In this document: positions 1 to 12,822 of the stretch, in pieces | Layout of the letters: each line of letters opens with the position of its first letter | Numbering within the stretch: the first letter of the stretch is position 1 | Source: Diploscapter coronatus | Taxonomy: Eukaryota; Nematoda; Chromadorea; Rhabditida; Rhabditidae | Assembly: GCA_964036155.1 (NCBI GenBank) | Contig: OZ038422.1 | Coordinates: forward strand, 40,509,201-40,573,200 | Length of the DNA: 64,000 bases | Reading direction: 5' to 3' | Translations under genes and position numbers: made by a program | Notes under the pieces: model-generated | Databases searched by the model: none | What the model saw: only the letters and a program-made list of their open reading frames with translations | What the model was told of the DNA's origin: nothing

Positions 1-1867
1 TCTAAGAATTGACTTTCCCAGAAAATTCTATCCCCAACAAAGTGTTTCCAGATATTCTAAATGCTCCCACAGCTCGGTGATATCATATCGTCTGTCACCT
101 GCTTTGCAAATTAATCCGTTAATTCGCGGTCAACCGTATATTTGACCTGTAGAGAATCAGTCGTCCCGGGGGGCGTTATTAGGTCTTATCTAAAAACAGC
201 ATCTTTCTCACACCTATCCATTGATAGTGTGGCGAGTAGTATTTTCCCTTACCTCTCTAAAATTCCATACTATTTCTCCAAAATTCCTATCTTTTGCCCA
301 TACTGTTTTTTGGCAGGGATTAACCCTTAAGATTGACCTTTCTAATCTGTCAGTTTGGGTGTAAAACATAGTGGTCAAATGACCATTCTGCCAATCAACA
401 AGTTGAGAATAAACGTATTGCGCAAATCCAACAACTAATATATTGCGGGATTGTAAATTAATCCTATCGAAAAAATCTCTTTCTAGGAATGTGTTATAGC
501 AAAATTTGTCTCCTTTCAAATAATTTTTGATTTTTTAAAAAGATGTTCAATTTACGAATTATCTCCGATTTCGACTTTTTCAAATAAAGCTTTTCTGAAA
601 CTTATCAAAACAACCATTCTTTCCGAGAAATAGAAATACCAAAAGAAATCCAGATCTCTATCAGCATTCTTCTTTCCCAAATCAATTGCCTAATTTGGGT
701 CACCTTGTCTGTGCGTCCGCAATACAGAATAACTCAACCGTCGACCAATTACCGTAATCAGTACCATTAACTTCCCGATTAAATAATAGCCACTCAACGC
801 ATTTCCGGTTGATTGGAACTTGAGAATGTTTTCATTATGTATCTTCTCTTCTTCGAAAAAATCATTTCAATAGAAATAAATGTCCCTCTTTTAATTTTAT
901 AACATTTTGAAGTCTATCCTATCCAACTTTCACAAATCTCAGAATCCTCAAGATTTTTGAAATATTCAATTCTAGCCACGATTTTAAAATATTTTCTCGA
1001 CTTGTATTTGAAGTGATCCCCCCCCTGTGCTTGAATCGGTCAGTCTGGCGCCCGTTCGTTTTTCCCGATTTCGTTCCCGGATGTTTCGTCCATTCAACTC
1101 TCCGGAATTCGTCAATTTCATGTCCGTTTCTGAAAAATGCCAAGTAGTTGTGCAGTGGGGAAAAGCAACGGAAATGTGACGGGAAAACGGTGAAAGATAG
1201 TGGGCACACAGCACTAGTGTAAAACCAAGCAGAGACAAAAAAGCCGTTCAAAGCCTTTGAAAATCCTCAAAAATAACGAGATTTAATCATTTTAACAAAG
1301 TTTTCGAAAAAAAAAAGTCGATAATGGGCGAGGCTAGATCGAGAAAATTGCAAAAATTTCAACACAAACTTCGCCCATTCCTGAAATTTACAATTTGTAA
1401 AATTCTGAGCAACGTTTAGAGGGCAAATTTAGAAAATTCAAAAAAGTTCAATTATTTAACTGAGGGCATGAAAATGCGAAAATTGTGACTAGAAATTTGA
1501 AATTTTTAGAAAAATCTAGGAATTTACAGAAACCGAAAATTTTCAGAAGTAAAAATCAGAAAAATAAGGGGCCCGTCCTGACAAGAATTTAGCTCATTGT
1601 TTGAAATTGGGATGAAGGATTTTTGGGAAGTGGAAAACGAAAAAATCTATACAATAAAATACGCTTATTTTAAAAATTCGAATATTTGGCACGGATTTTT
1701 GAGGGTTCGTTTTCAAAGAAATTAATTGAAAAGTGATTTTTAGCCTCTGAAAGCCTTTTCAATCAAATTCAAAGTCTTAAAAATTATCCCTAACCTTAAA
1801 AATCAGTGATAAAATAGGATACAAGATCGTCTGGGACAATTTTTCAGGGTTTAAAAAATGAAGGAAA
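1..1867. other. Left-edge region, mostly non-coding
   Basis: AT-rich sequence downstream of the PSKH1-like gene (transcribed leftwards). Apart from the tentative exons described separately at 338-823, I find no chain of exons with conserved splice phase. Positions 1020-1240 are more GC-rich. On the minus strand a TTTTTCAG acceptor at about 1136 is followed by a short open frame (an ATG, then about 45 codons to a stop), but no partner exon could be joined to it. Confidence 0.5.
338..823 (-). CDS. Tentative exons of an unidentified gene
   Basis: Three minus-strand stretches can be joined in one frame: roughly 823 down to 771 (donor ACG|GTAATT), 594 down to 553 (acceptor GTTTCAG) and 512 down to 338 (donor AAAG|GTCAAT). 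The last encodes about 57 residues including FCYNTFLERDFFDRINLQ. The chain reads through without a stop, but codon use is AT-rich, unlike the confident genes here. The acceptor at 513 (TTGAAAG) is weak, and I found neither a start nor a convincing last exon. I recognise no family. It may be a poorly expressed or decaying gene, or chance. Confidence 0.22.
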
Positions 1868-4800
1868 CTAGAAAACACCGTAGTTTTTGGTGGCGGTTCG
1901 CATTTGGGAGGCGAATTGATCAACTTCGTGCGGATCGACCCTATGACCGTGATCGGAGCGAGTGACGGATCGGATCGAGCGGGTTGATTTTGTCTGAAAT
2001 ATTTAATTTATTAAATTTTCATTTTATGAAGTATTTTTTTACTTTAGGAGGGAGTGACTATTGAAACGTATTCAATTTGCCTTTCGGAGTTTTCATCTTT
2101 AAAAAAAAGTCACCTATTAGACGTTCGGATTAGAGAATCTTCCGGAGATTTTTATATTATCATTTTGAAAGTTATTTTAATTCTTTTATTTGTAAGCTTA
2201 AAAATCCTTCTACCCTCTGCATGGCGTTGTACTCTGACGCGGGCCGACTGTGTCTGAGCGGGACGGCGGTTCTGAAACTCAATTTTAAAACTGTTTTTCA
2301 AATTTTCAAAATTCACCCTAAGGTTTTTTTTTAACTTTCAAAATTCTGTCCTACTAAGTACATTTTTCAAATTTCGCACCTGTGCTTCTCCCCGGTGATC
2401 CATTCGTGCTTCAAGGCATCCACTGCCGACAGCCTCAGTTGAGAGTCGATTTCCAAAAGGCAATCTACGAACTCTTTCGCCAGTTCCGAACCCGACCAGA
2501 ACTGGAAAATGATTTTTTTTCGAAAAATTAAATTCCAAGTCATTTTTGAAACATTTTTATTATTTTTAAATTTTAAACGAGCAACTATCTCGTCAATTTC
2601 TCAAATATTCGATTTAAAGTGTCTTTTCAGAAGCTCATGAAACCCTCTTTTCTTCTTCAAATTTTTAAGGATAACAAAGAAATGTCGAACCTGCGGAAAA
2701 TAGACATAGTTGGCTGTGATGATGTGTGTGTAGAGCCTGGATCTGCAATCGTCATCAAAAGGCATGATTCCCGACATCAGAATGTAGGCGATCACTCCGA
2801 CAGCCCACATGTCCACCTTATCCGTATAAGGCACCCTCAGCAAAAGTTCTGGACTGATGTATTCCGGTGTGCCGCAGGTTTCTGCAAAAACAACATTCCC
2901 ATTTCTTTTCAGGAATAAAAAATAAAAACCAGTAAAAAGTGTCATTGCTAGTTTTCTGTTTAATCTGAATAAACCGACCTGTCATTTTCTCCCCAGGCAT
3001 GGTGGCTTGATGTGCTAGACCAAAATCGGTGATAAGTAGCCTCGCATCAGGCCTCGTGTCACTGTACAACAGATTTTCCGGCTTTAAATCTCTGAAAAAT
3101 CAGTCGATCTTTCAGAAGTTAGAAATTGTTGTTTTTGATTTTTCGAAACTGACCTATGCGTTATCCTAATCGAGTGCAGATACAAGAGTCCATTTAATAA
3201 CATAACAAGAGCCTGTTTAGCCTCTAGTTCGGAGTACCTGAAAATTAGATTTTTAAAAATCGATTTTTCAAATTTGTTTATTTCTCGAATTCATACCTTC
3301 CTTTGGCAACGATTCTATCGTACAGCTCTCCCCCTGAGGCCATTTCCATCACAATGAACAGTTTTGACGAGGATTTAAAGACCTGGAAAACAACAAGCTT
3401 CAAAAATCATATTTTTAAGTAAATGTTTAATCAGTACAGATTGCTCAATCTACAAAATATTTTTACTGAAATTGAGCATTTTTCAAAACTAAAAACAATC
3501 GCACCTCTTCAAGCCTGATGACGTTCGGATGGCTGACTCTGCTCAGAATCGATAATTCGTTATCGATGCCTCCGATTTCGGTCGAAACTAATTTCACCGC
3601 GAAAAACTTTCGGGAAATTCGATGTTGGACCCGCAAAACCTGAGAAAAATATAAATTTTTCAAAATCTATTAAATTCAAACATTTTATTTGTCGAAGTAG
3701 AAAACAAAAAAAATCCTAGAAAAATGCGCTCTTCAAAAATTTATTAAATTAAAGTTGTCGGTTTTTCGATTTTTTAATCGAAAAATTAGCTGACCTGTGA
3801 AAAACTGCCCTTTCCAACGACGGCGAGGACTTCGTATTTGCAGAGGAGTCGAGAATGCAGCCTTAAAGCCGGCCGATCTGGCAAAATCGTGCACTCGCCC
3901 ACCGGCATTTCGCCGCCGACCTGGAAAAAACAAATTTTATATGCATTTTTTAAATTTTGCAAAATTTTTAAATGCTTACTGAAAAAATAAATGTTTGGAA
4001 ATTCGATTCAAGATATATTTCAGAAAACTACCAAAATACATTGAAACTCCGAAATTCAATTCTTCTACGGCTATTCATGGTTTAGAGTTCAAAGGATTTT
4101 AAAAATCTTAAGAAAATACATATTTCATCCCCGTTCCTATTTTCTCTTATCCCTTTGGCTCACGCGGCCTTGTCTGATATCTACAATTTCTCGAGTGTCT
4201 TCTTCCATCTCTCAAAAGTTTTCTGCATCTTTTTTCAACACTATTTTTCATGACGAAAATCCAGAAAACCTGTAGTATCGTCACTAAAGAAAACGGCGAA
4301 CTTTCTAACTAGATATGAAAATTCTTCAATCAATAAGTTAAAGCTATATATTGATCCCTAGTAGACAATGCACTTTTCAAAAATCGGAAATTCGCTGCGA
4401 TTTCTTGAAAATCGAGGTTTCAAGAATTTTCCAAAGCCAAACCCAGAAACCCTATTTTCAACTTAACTAGTACTTGGCGACTAAAAATCATGATTCCAAA
4501 TATACCTGAATAACTTTCTCGGCATATTTCGATTTGTCCTGCTTGGTATACGCTGCACCCATGATAAAATAGGAAAAATAAAACTAATCTTTAGAAATGC
4601 TTGAATAAAATTAAAAATCGATAAAATTAGGGAATATATATCTTCAAGAGTGCTGGACAGTTGTCAGAAATACACCTGGTTATATGATTGGCTAGATCCT
4701 CAAAATGCTCGTCGTTTTGAGATTTTGAGGATATATTGTTTACATCCCCTCAAAACCGCTCTCGCCTAGGATTTTCGGGATCTCGAAACCCTAGTCCCCC

Positions 4801-6295
4801 CTCTAGTCGACCAGCGAGAGCCAAGAAATATTCTCTTCCTTCTAGCTTAGAGAACCGATCCCGTAACACTTTTCTCCTCGGTGCTTAACTATTTTGCAGC
4901 TATGCAATAAAACATATCACCTTTCAAAACAATATCATATCTTATCAGTCACTTATTCTTTTCAAAAAGATTTCATGAAAAATCAATCTTTCGGCTTTCT
5001 GAATAAATATTAATCTTCAACACATTTGGCCGAAAGAGAAATTTGATCGCTTCTTACAGTATAATGCCAAAAAATATTGTTTTTGATCATTCAAATTTCC
5101 CTGAAACCTATCCCAAGCGTTTATTTTCCTTAACTTTTAAAATCTCAAAACTTTAAAACCTGGAGGTAAAATTTTCTCACGTCATACAAGTCAAACTTGT
5201 GCGAAGAGATTTGCTGCTTGCTCAAAGCAGATTAAAAAAATTTGAATAACTTGGCCTGTTCTCTTGACCTATGTTTTAGTACATGATATGATTTTCAAAA
5301 ATCGATATACCAGGGAGTTTTGTCGTGCTATGATTCAAAATGGGATGATGGATGAGGAAGCGTGATTTGGCTGACAAGCAGCAAGAACCTATCATCACGT
5401 CTGACAAGAAAAATAAGAGGCCTGCAGGTTTTTCGCTTTCGACTTCACAAAAATAATTCGGATTTTTGAACGTTGACTTTGCGAATGTTCAATAGAAAGC
5501 GTGTGGTCCTACCACCCACATAGATCACAAATTTTTGGGGCGCGAAAATTCGAAACCTCAAAAAATCATGGATTTTATCTTCCCCAAGAGATTTCCAATT
5601 TAACTTTGATCATTTTTAAAGTCCCAAAGCTCCAAGTATCAAAAATTCCTATTTAATCAGCATTTTACCAATCGCCTGAAACATATATCCCTAATGTTTT
5701 TTTTTTCTTTTTTTTTTCTAAAAGAGCCTTTTTGCAAAGATCAAAAGTTCCTTCTCAGCTAATCGGTGAAAGTCGCCCATTTCCCAGCTTTTTTTCAAAG
5801 ATCAACATTTTTCCCGATCTAATCTAAAAGGGCGACTTTTTCAATGTTTCTTCGCAACCTACCTTCTCAAAAATCAACAAAATTTTCCAAATTAGATTAT
5901 AAGGGGGGTACTTTCCAAATTGTCGAATTTTTCCAAAAACCAGTTCTTTTGTCCAATTCATTCAACTGACCGGCGGTGGGCACGTCTGAGCTAGCGACTC
6001 GGCATCTATCCTGGTCTTGGCGAGGATCTTCCGGAAGAACCCTCTGTGAGGCGAGGAGACGAACGGAGTCACGGAGGATCCCGTCGAGGATTGCTTCTGC
6101 GCGCATCCAATGCAGACATTACCTGCAAGAAATTAGGATATTGATTTTTCCATTTTCGACTTTTAAAATTTTTTTAATGTTCCCAAAAATGGAATATATT
6201 GATTGGTGTTCAGATAAAAAAAAAAGCTTTAATTTATGAATTTTTTTGTAGCTTATTGAATTTTTGAACTTCGGAAAATTTTAAAGCTGACCCAT
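1868..6295 (-). CDS. PSKH1: PSKH1-like Ser/Thr kinase, two N-terminal isoforms
   Basis: Protein serine kinase H1 family (CaMK group), membrane-anchored through a lipidated N-terminus. Common exons (complement): 3795-3920, 3505-3639, 3297-3382, 3154-3237, 2979-3091, 2691-2881, 2380-2501, 2214-2271, 1868-1993. Short isoform: first exon 4506-4562 (starts MGAAYTKQ), 365 aa. Long isoform: exons 6292-6295 and 5971-6122 (starts MGNVCIGC), 398 aa; both join the common exons in phase 0. In short-isoform numbering: Gly loop GKGSFSQ at 55-61, catalytic Lys 77, HRD Asp 164, DFG Asp 185, then TCGTPEYISPE and MWAVGVIAYI, matching human PSKH1 closely. All catalytic residues are present. The Ser/Arg-rich tail (TRSIRSVTRS) also resembles human PSKH1. 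The rebuilt frame is open throughout. Confidence 0.92.
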
Positions 6296-6390
6296 TCGAT
6301 TCGGTAAATCTGGCTGGCCTTTGAAATCCGGTCAAAATCTTCAGATCTCCGCTCTCAAATCGTCTTCCCAAATGGTTTCCTGGTTTCAAT
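5971..6390 (-). promoter_or_regulatory. Alternative upstream exons of the PSKH1-like gene
   Basis: A leader exon runs from a TTTTCAG acceptor (about 6390) to a donor at 6291. Its last four bases are ATGG, so the start codon lies one base from the splice junction. Joining to 6122 gives MGNVCIGC: Gly2 for myristoylation, Cys5 and Cys8 for palmitoylation. The 152-nt exon is GC-rich at third codon positions in this frame, which supports real coding. It ends in phase 0 like the downstream first exon (4506-4562), so the two serve as mutually exclusive first coding exons, probably from separate promoters. The TTTTCAG could be a trans-splice site. Confidence 0.75.
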
Positions 6391-8402
6391 CTGAAAATTC
6401 GAAATTACACAAGTTTTAGGAAAGTTCTAAATTGACCAATATCGTATGAAGTTTAAGGTAATTTTGGGAACGTAAACTGTACACATAAGTAATTGAAATG
6501 AAAATGACAATTGTCAAAGTTCGAAATGACAATTATTTCACTATCAGATGCAACATGCGAAATCAATTGACAAAGAGGAAGAAAGAAGTTGAGAGAGGTC
6601 GGCCGGCAGGAAAAAGTCAAAAGCCATATCACATAAAGTCTGAGAAGACTTGAAGAAATGTTAGAGACCTCAGAAAAACGAGAGGGAAAAAGATTGGAAA
6701 ATGCTATAGATTGTGAAAAAGCGAGAGAGAAAAAGAAAGATAAAGAGACAAGGTAGCGCGCAACAACACAGGTAATAGAAGAAGCTTGAAAGAAATACCA
6801 TCGGAAAAGAGATAGGGAAAAGAGAAAGAAAACAGAAAATAGTATTTACGAAAGGAATAGAAAGATGAGAGATAGTACTTGAAAATGAGAGAGTCGAAGA
6901 TAGACCCTCTTGTGTTACAACGTCATACTGGCGCTCTTCAAAATCTCTGTCTTTCTTTTCACTTCCCTAACTTTTTCATACTATTTCTCTTTCTCGAGCA
7001 GATATCACTCCTGAATCTCCCAGAAGTACAAAAAGTTGGAAAGGACAATATGAAAACAGATGATCGTCGGAAATTATGCCAGACGGTTTTTAATTTGCAT
7101 TTTTATCATTAGATAGCGCTAGAAGAGAAGGACATATCCCAGACGAGATTACAATGATTATCGCTTAACATGAGAGAGAGAGATAGGGATAGCCATAAGG
7201 CTGTCAGATTAATGATATCTGACTTAGATCCCATTAGGAAATAATTAATTTGAGAACGTTAGGCGATAGTATTATTATTAGCTGAAAACCGCATAGTAAA
7301 TGCGCGAAAATATTCACCCTCAATTTTACTAGCCTTAAATAGATTTTCTACATTTTTGACAAGTTCATTCAGCAAAAGTGTTTTCTTTCTCTAATCAGTA
7401 AAATCTGCTCGTCCAAAATACTAGAGCAGCTTGTCAAAAATCCCTCAAATATAGGTTAGAGGATCAAAACATATTCAAGTCAGCTTTGCGCCCTATGCAT
7501 TATCATATGAGACTACCAAACTACGAAGGCCTAGTAGGTAAATTTAATCTGGAAACCTATCTTGGATAAAATCTACTACGCCTTCTGTTTTTTTTTTATC
7601 TTATTACCTACCGTCATACCTCATTACCTAGTAATGGCTAATTTCGGGTCTGGCTTTCACTATAGAGTGGGGGGAACGCATAGCCCTATAGAACTCAAAG
7701 GTTACTCATGTTTTAGAGAGAGAAAAATTAGGTAAGATGATGATGCAATGAAAATGAGGCTAATTTTGAGGTCACTCATTTTCAGGAAAAAAGTTATTAG
7801 ATAAAAATGCAGAAAAGGAGATTTAATAAATGGATATAGGAATAATGGAAATCTATAATATGGGTCGTTAGGTTTTCGTCGAGTTTTTACTATATTTTCT
7901 CAGAGAACAGGTCAAGGGGAGAATCTCGCTTTCTAATCAAGATTTTTGACGCTCATCTGTCAACAAATAAAATAAGAAAAATGGTTTCAAGTGTTAAAAT
8001 CTACTTTTCTACCTAAAATTAAAGAATTTCGAAAATATGAAAAAAAAAAATTATAATTTTCTTAAATTGGGAAAATTTGGGAGGTGGAGGTAAATCTTTG
8101 GCTCTTTTAATCAAAAAATGTTGAGTTCGTTTTCTCCACGTCACATCGGTTCTGTCAACAAAGCCCTATATCATCCAGGGGTCACGTAATCGGTAAACTC
8201 GCGACAAAATAAGTCGAGATTGACAGGAAAAAATCTGATTCGAAGTTTTTTCTTGTTTAAAAAATCATTTAATTTTGAAATTTGCGCATTATCGAAAACT
8301 ACCGTTTGGGAAAGTATGTAGATTTCTTGAAATCTACCCAAAACATGATATATAACAAATAGTCTTTTTTTTTGTTTTTAAAATCAAAATTGAGAAAGAC
8401 GG

Positions 8403-8523
8403 AAGTAGAGGGAATATATGAAATTCACTATTTAAGGCCTGGTATCAAAAACTTAGAAAAATCAAAAAGTAGGGGATATTATTTGAAATCCACTCTTTAG
8501 GCCTCACATCAAGAATCTAAATT
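8403..8523. repeat. Diverged tandem duplication, about 55-bp unit
   Basis: Two direct copies, about 8405-8458 and 8470-8523, share the order GTAG(A/G)GGGA, TGAAAT(T/C)CACT, TTTA(A)GGCCT and ATCAA(A/G)AA. No open frame is shared. Confidence 0.55.
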
Positions 8524-11500
8524 ATCCCCCATTCCGAACCCGAATTACGCTAGCCAGCATTTCTCGCTAATATGGCTCATTGGGGAATTCGGGGATTCAA
8601 CATTGCTGCTAATTAGTCATTGATACAAAAGACGTGAAATTTTTAGGGGACGGGGCCGAACAAATTTTTAAAATTAGGTAAGATGATTCAGAAAGATTTT
8701 TTTTGAAAATCTAAATTTCAGCATTCTTACAAGATCAAGACTAAATGAAAAAATTTGAAGGTAAGTATGACTCAGCATTTTTTGTCTTGAAACAATTATT
8801 TTTACAAGCTATTTCAAACATCTCTGATAAGATTCTAGTAAATTTAAAAAGCGATATATTGGATATGAAATCAGGTTTTCAAAAATTCCAAATATTTTCG
8901 ACCAAACCTAGTAAATGTCGAATGCGCCTATCACACACTTAGCATAGTCAGTGTCAGACCATAAAAGACAAAGTTATAGCTTTGAGAAAAAGAGACCGCG
9001 AAAAATCGAGAGAATCAAAGAAACGAGAAAAAATGCGAAATCTCTCCAACAATTGATACGTTTTTCATAGTCATTTTACGCTAGTTCTGAAGGTTTATAA
9101 AAACTGGGCCATTTTTATGGAGAATCAATAGAGAATGTTTGATACGTTTCAAGTTTTGATAGCAAAAAATTTCGAGAAAGTTACTTTTAATTCTAAGAAG
9201 TGCCCCACTTAAAAACCCAAAAAAAAAACCCTGAGAAAAAAGCAAATCAAAGCTAGCCGAAATTTTGCTGGATAAGTTGGTGTGTAATTTGGATGTTTTA
9301 TATCGCGGTAAATCTTTGCCATAAAACAAAGAGAATAAAAAATCAGAAAAAGCCGTTCAAAAGTTTCCTGACTTTTCGAGCCAATCGCTCAGATAAATCT
9401 AGCGGGTTTATTTCCGGACCGCGCTCGTTTTCTTAATCCAAAAGTTCTGGGGGTTCTTTCTTTTATCTGCATCTTTGTCTCTCTAAAATTGCATACACTA
9501 TTTTTCCAAGCTAAACACTTATCTTTCGGGTCCATCAAAAAACCTCTAAAGTAAGCCATTATTTGGCATCACACTGGTTGAATAAAAAATCGGAGTAAGT
9601 TCAGAAAATTTTCCAAACATTCCGTTTTTGAGAGAAAATCGAAAATATATAATTACATGGTAAAGAATGGAGGCTCAAAACGGTTAGGATAATTCGGGCT
9701 TAGTCTGGGATTTTTGAAGATATACGTTCAGTGTCTCATGAAGCACGATGAAACAAATTTGAACCTGGGACGGCTGTTTGCAAGAAAGATATAGAGAAAC
9801 GAGAAATAGTATGGAGAAAGATGGAGAAAAAGTAGCAGACAAAAATGAAATAGTACGAAAATTGAAAGAGACGCAGAGAAAAAGAGCGAAGATTTGAGAA
9901 TGTCTCATTTCGCCGTGTGCAAAAGTTGCTCTTTTCATTGTAATGTCATTCGTTTTCTTTTCCGCTCTCTCCACTTTTCATACTCTTGAATTTTTCTTTT
10001 TCACATTCTATGTCGCTATTCTAACTCATATCCGGTAAAATATCACCTAAAGCGAAGAGGTTCAAAGAAATAGGAAATGAAAATGGCATTTTGGAAGGAG
10101 AGAGTCCAAAGAATTAGAAAAAGAAAAATAGAGAGTTATTTTAAGAGGGAAAAAGAGATTTTATGCAAGACATCTTATCAATGATATGATATGGGCCAGG
10201 CTAAAGTCTAATTGATAGCTTATCACTGCAGATATATCTCAATGAAATTCGCATTATCTAGGGTGTGGTCTCATAAAAAAAGTTCGAAAAACCACCATTA
10301 TCTAGAAAAATGCCGAAATTTCGAAATTTTGAATCAGTGACAGCAAATGTTATCAGGTAAGATAAAAAGGGTGGGGTAAATTAGACAAAGTCAACATATG
10401 ACAAGATAGGCAGGAAAATAGACGAAATCCAAAAAATCCTGTCGGATATCAAAAATCTCTCATCTGATCCGATAAAAATCGAATCGATAAGAGATAAAAA
10501 AAAGAGGGTGAGAGAAATTGATAAGGATTTCCGATAAAGCTGATAAAGATATCAACGATCTTAGATGGGGTAATTAGTGAAAGTTAGACCGATTTTTTTC
10601 TCTAGATCTTATCATTTTATTATAGGAGAACCGCAAATTCCAGTGACTAGCCCAAAACATACAAATTTTGAAGCCTAGATAAAATTTCGTTTTCAATTTT
10701 CTGTAGATTTTTGTAAAAGAAACGAGAAAACATCCATTTTGGTTGCAATCTAGTGAGAGGAATTTCTGAAACCAATTCAAGCCAAGAAATTTCGCAATTC
10801 TTTACAACCTTAGTAAATCAGAAACCTAATTTTCCTAAGTTTCAATATTTCAAAGCAAATGAAAATCAGTTCGTGACTTTTTCGAACTTTCAACCCAATA
10901 AATCATTCTCTTACAGGTAGAGAAAAATTGGGTTCGGTAGGGGGAAAATTCGAACCTGGAAAAACCCCAAAAATGCATTTGTCTAATTGAAAATTTGATC
11001 TCCTTCTCTGTTCGATTAGAGATAATTTGAAATTAAGAGATTTTAGAGGGTCAGACAAAAATTAGACAGAATGAGAAACTGTCATTGACTCTAGTTGAAA
11101 TTGGCGCTCGTCCGTTTTCTCCCCGTATCTCATTTCCCCACACTATTTTTCCGTCTTCTTTAACTATTATTGTGAATTTCTTCTTTTCCACAAGAAAGGA
11201 CGTCGGGGCGAAATAGCGTTGACGAAAGAAAACAGACAAAGGTTAATCGTTTCTTGGCATGTATTCCCACTGCACGAAAATGCGCGTTCATTCTACCAAA
11301 ATCTCTCGCTCTACGGTTAAGAATAGTCCCCAATAAGCACCGCCTGGCATGAATTGAAAATGGATCAGGTGGAGTGAGTCAGCCCAAAATGGTAAAACTT
11401 ACATTTCGTTCAAGGTAGAGGAAATAAGATAGAAACACCTATTTTTGTCATTGATAAAGGAGGAAATTGAATTTTTTTTTTTATTTTAAATATAAAGATA

Positions 11501-12174
11501 GGATTTTTGAAAAAGGTGGAATTTAGAGGGATTCGAGTTTTTTCGCATGCTTTCTAACGCTAAACCTCTAGACCATAATGCCCCGTTTCTCCATTAGGGG
11601 ATGATCTAATTTGTCCCATATCTTCTCCGTTTCAAACTTGGGCGAAAAAAGACTGACCGGTTCGGGTTGTCCCTCATGTTTTGTCGTCGCGGCTTCTGCG
11701 TCCTTGTCCCTCCTCTCCAACTTCCTTTCTTCTTTCTCGATTTTTGCAGCAGCCTAGCCTAAACCACATCAATTAATCGTGTTAATTAGGGGGTGATTAT
11801 CGCCCAATCTGTCCCTAGTTACTTATTTTTTAAGTCCAAGAATTCCCTAATTATCTCAAATCTTGTGAAAATCGATTTTCCTGTAGTAAAAAATGCCCCA
11901 AGATTTTGCAACATATGTAAAGTTGGGGGTGGTAGGTTTGTTACAACATCTTTTTTTTGCAATTTTTGGCCGACCTTGAAAATTTCTGCTTCTTCTTTAA
12001 ATGGTTGAACGGGCAGGGGACGCGCCTTGTTTCTTGAACTTCGCGTCTTAGTCGGGCCATTTTTGGAAAAGGGATCTGAAAATTAACAAACTAGGAGGAG
12101 ATAGGAAAAGTGGGCAAAAAATTGAAGTACTTTTACCCCAAAGATTGAAAAGAGCACCACCTTTCCAACAGGAC

Positions 12175-12306
12175 TGTCTGCAGTTCGAAAAAATCGAGCC
12201 TTAACTTGACTTGTGCTGTGAAAAATTTTCGTGATCGAACTTGAACTGAACTGAACTTCCAGACAGTTCGAAGTTAAGTTCAATTCACAGTTCAGTTCAG
12301 TTCGGA
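12175..12306. repeat. GTTCA/TGAAC short-period inverted repeat
   Basis: Runs of GAACTGAACTGAACTT are followed by their complement, AGTTCAGTTCAGTTC, with further scattered GTTCAA/GTTCGA units. It looks like a degenerate simple repeat able to fold on itself. It lies about 500 bp past the ubxn-1 stop codon. Confidence 0.55.
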
Positions 12307-12822
12307 CAGCTCTGCTTTCAGAGTTTTATTGGAAAAGTACCCACTAAAAATTGAGAGAAAAGTACTCAAGAACTACAAATCACTATACACAACAAAGGTA
12401 CTCAGGCGGGATAGATTCAACCGCAATCAAAATAAGCACTTTCAGAAAAAATCAAACATTCGCTTTTATCAGGAAAAAAACCTTAATCAGTTTTCATCGA
12501 AATCAAAAGCACTTGTGATCAAGCATCGACAAAAATCATCATCTTAATAAAAAAAAGCTAAAATGAGGAGCAAAAATAGAGTATTTTGGTAGAATTTTAG
12601 AAAAAAAATCGCAAGAAAATGCCCGTTTCTCACTGTGCAGAAAAGATCAATTTCACCGACTTTTCAAATTTTTAGAAGAAAAATAAAACCCCGAATTTTA
12701 CAAAAACGTAAAAAGGGGAGAAAATAAATAAATATCCCGAAGAGAAAGCCGGGCTGAATATTCCGTGTTAAGGGACAGAGAATCAAACCGGCTCGAGTAT
12801 TTGGTTACAGTAATCCTGAGCT

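Larger units (their letters stand above)
6296..12822. other. 6.5-kb stretch without a supported gene
   Basis: No chain of exons could be built on either strand; all open frames are short, AT-rich and lack paired splice sites. Contents: strand-biased purine tracts (6540-6900, 9780-9980, 10060-10160), several GAAATAGT/ACTATTTC motifs (6976, 9806, 9850), a diverged tandem duplication at 8403-8523 and a GTTCA-rich inverted repeat at 12175-12306. The stretch adjoining 6295 probably holds the upstream PSKH1 promoter. Confidence 0.6.

Noticed and set aside
919..1251. 110-codon minus-strand frame
   Set aside because: An acceptor at about 1136 runs through it, no second exon matches, and no homology is recognised.
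5897..6106. Minus-strand frame beginning MRAEAILDG
   Set aside because: Out-of-frame shadow of the alternative PSKH1 exon; the frame giving MGNVCIGC has better codon use and correct splice phase.
11051..11239. 62-codon minus-strand frame (FFRQRYFAPTSF)
   Set aside because: No partner exon or conserved domain; contains the common CTATTT motif and looks like spacer.
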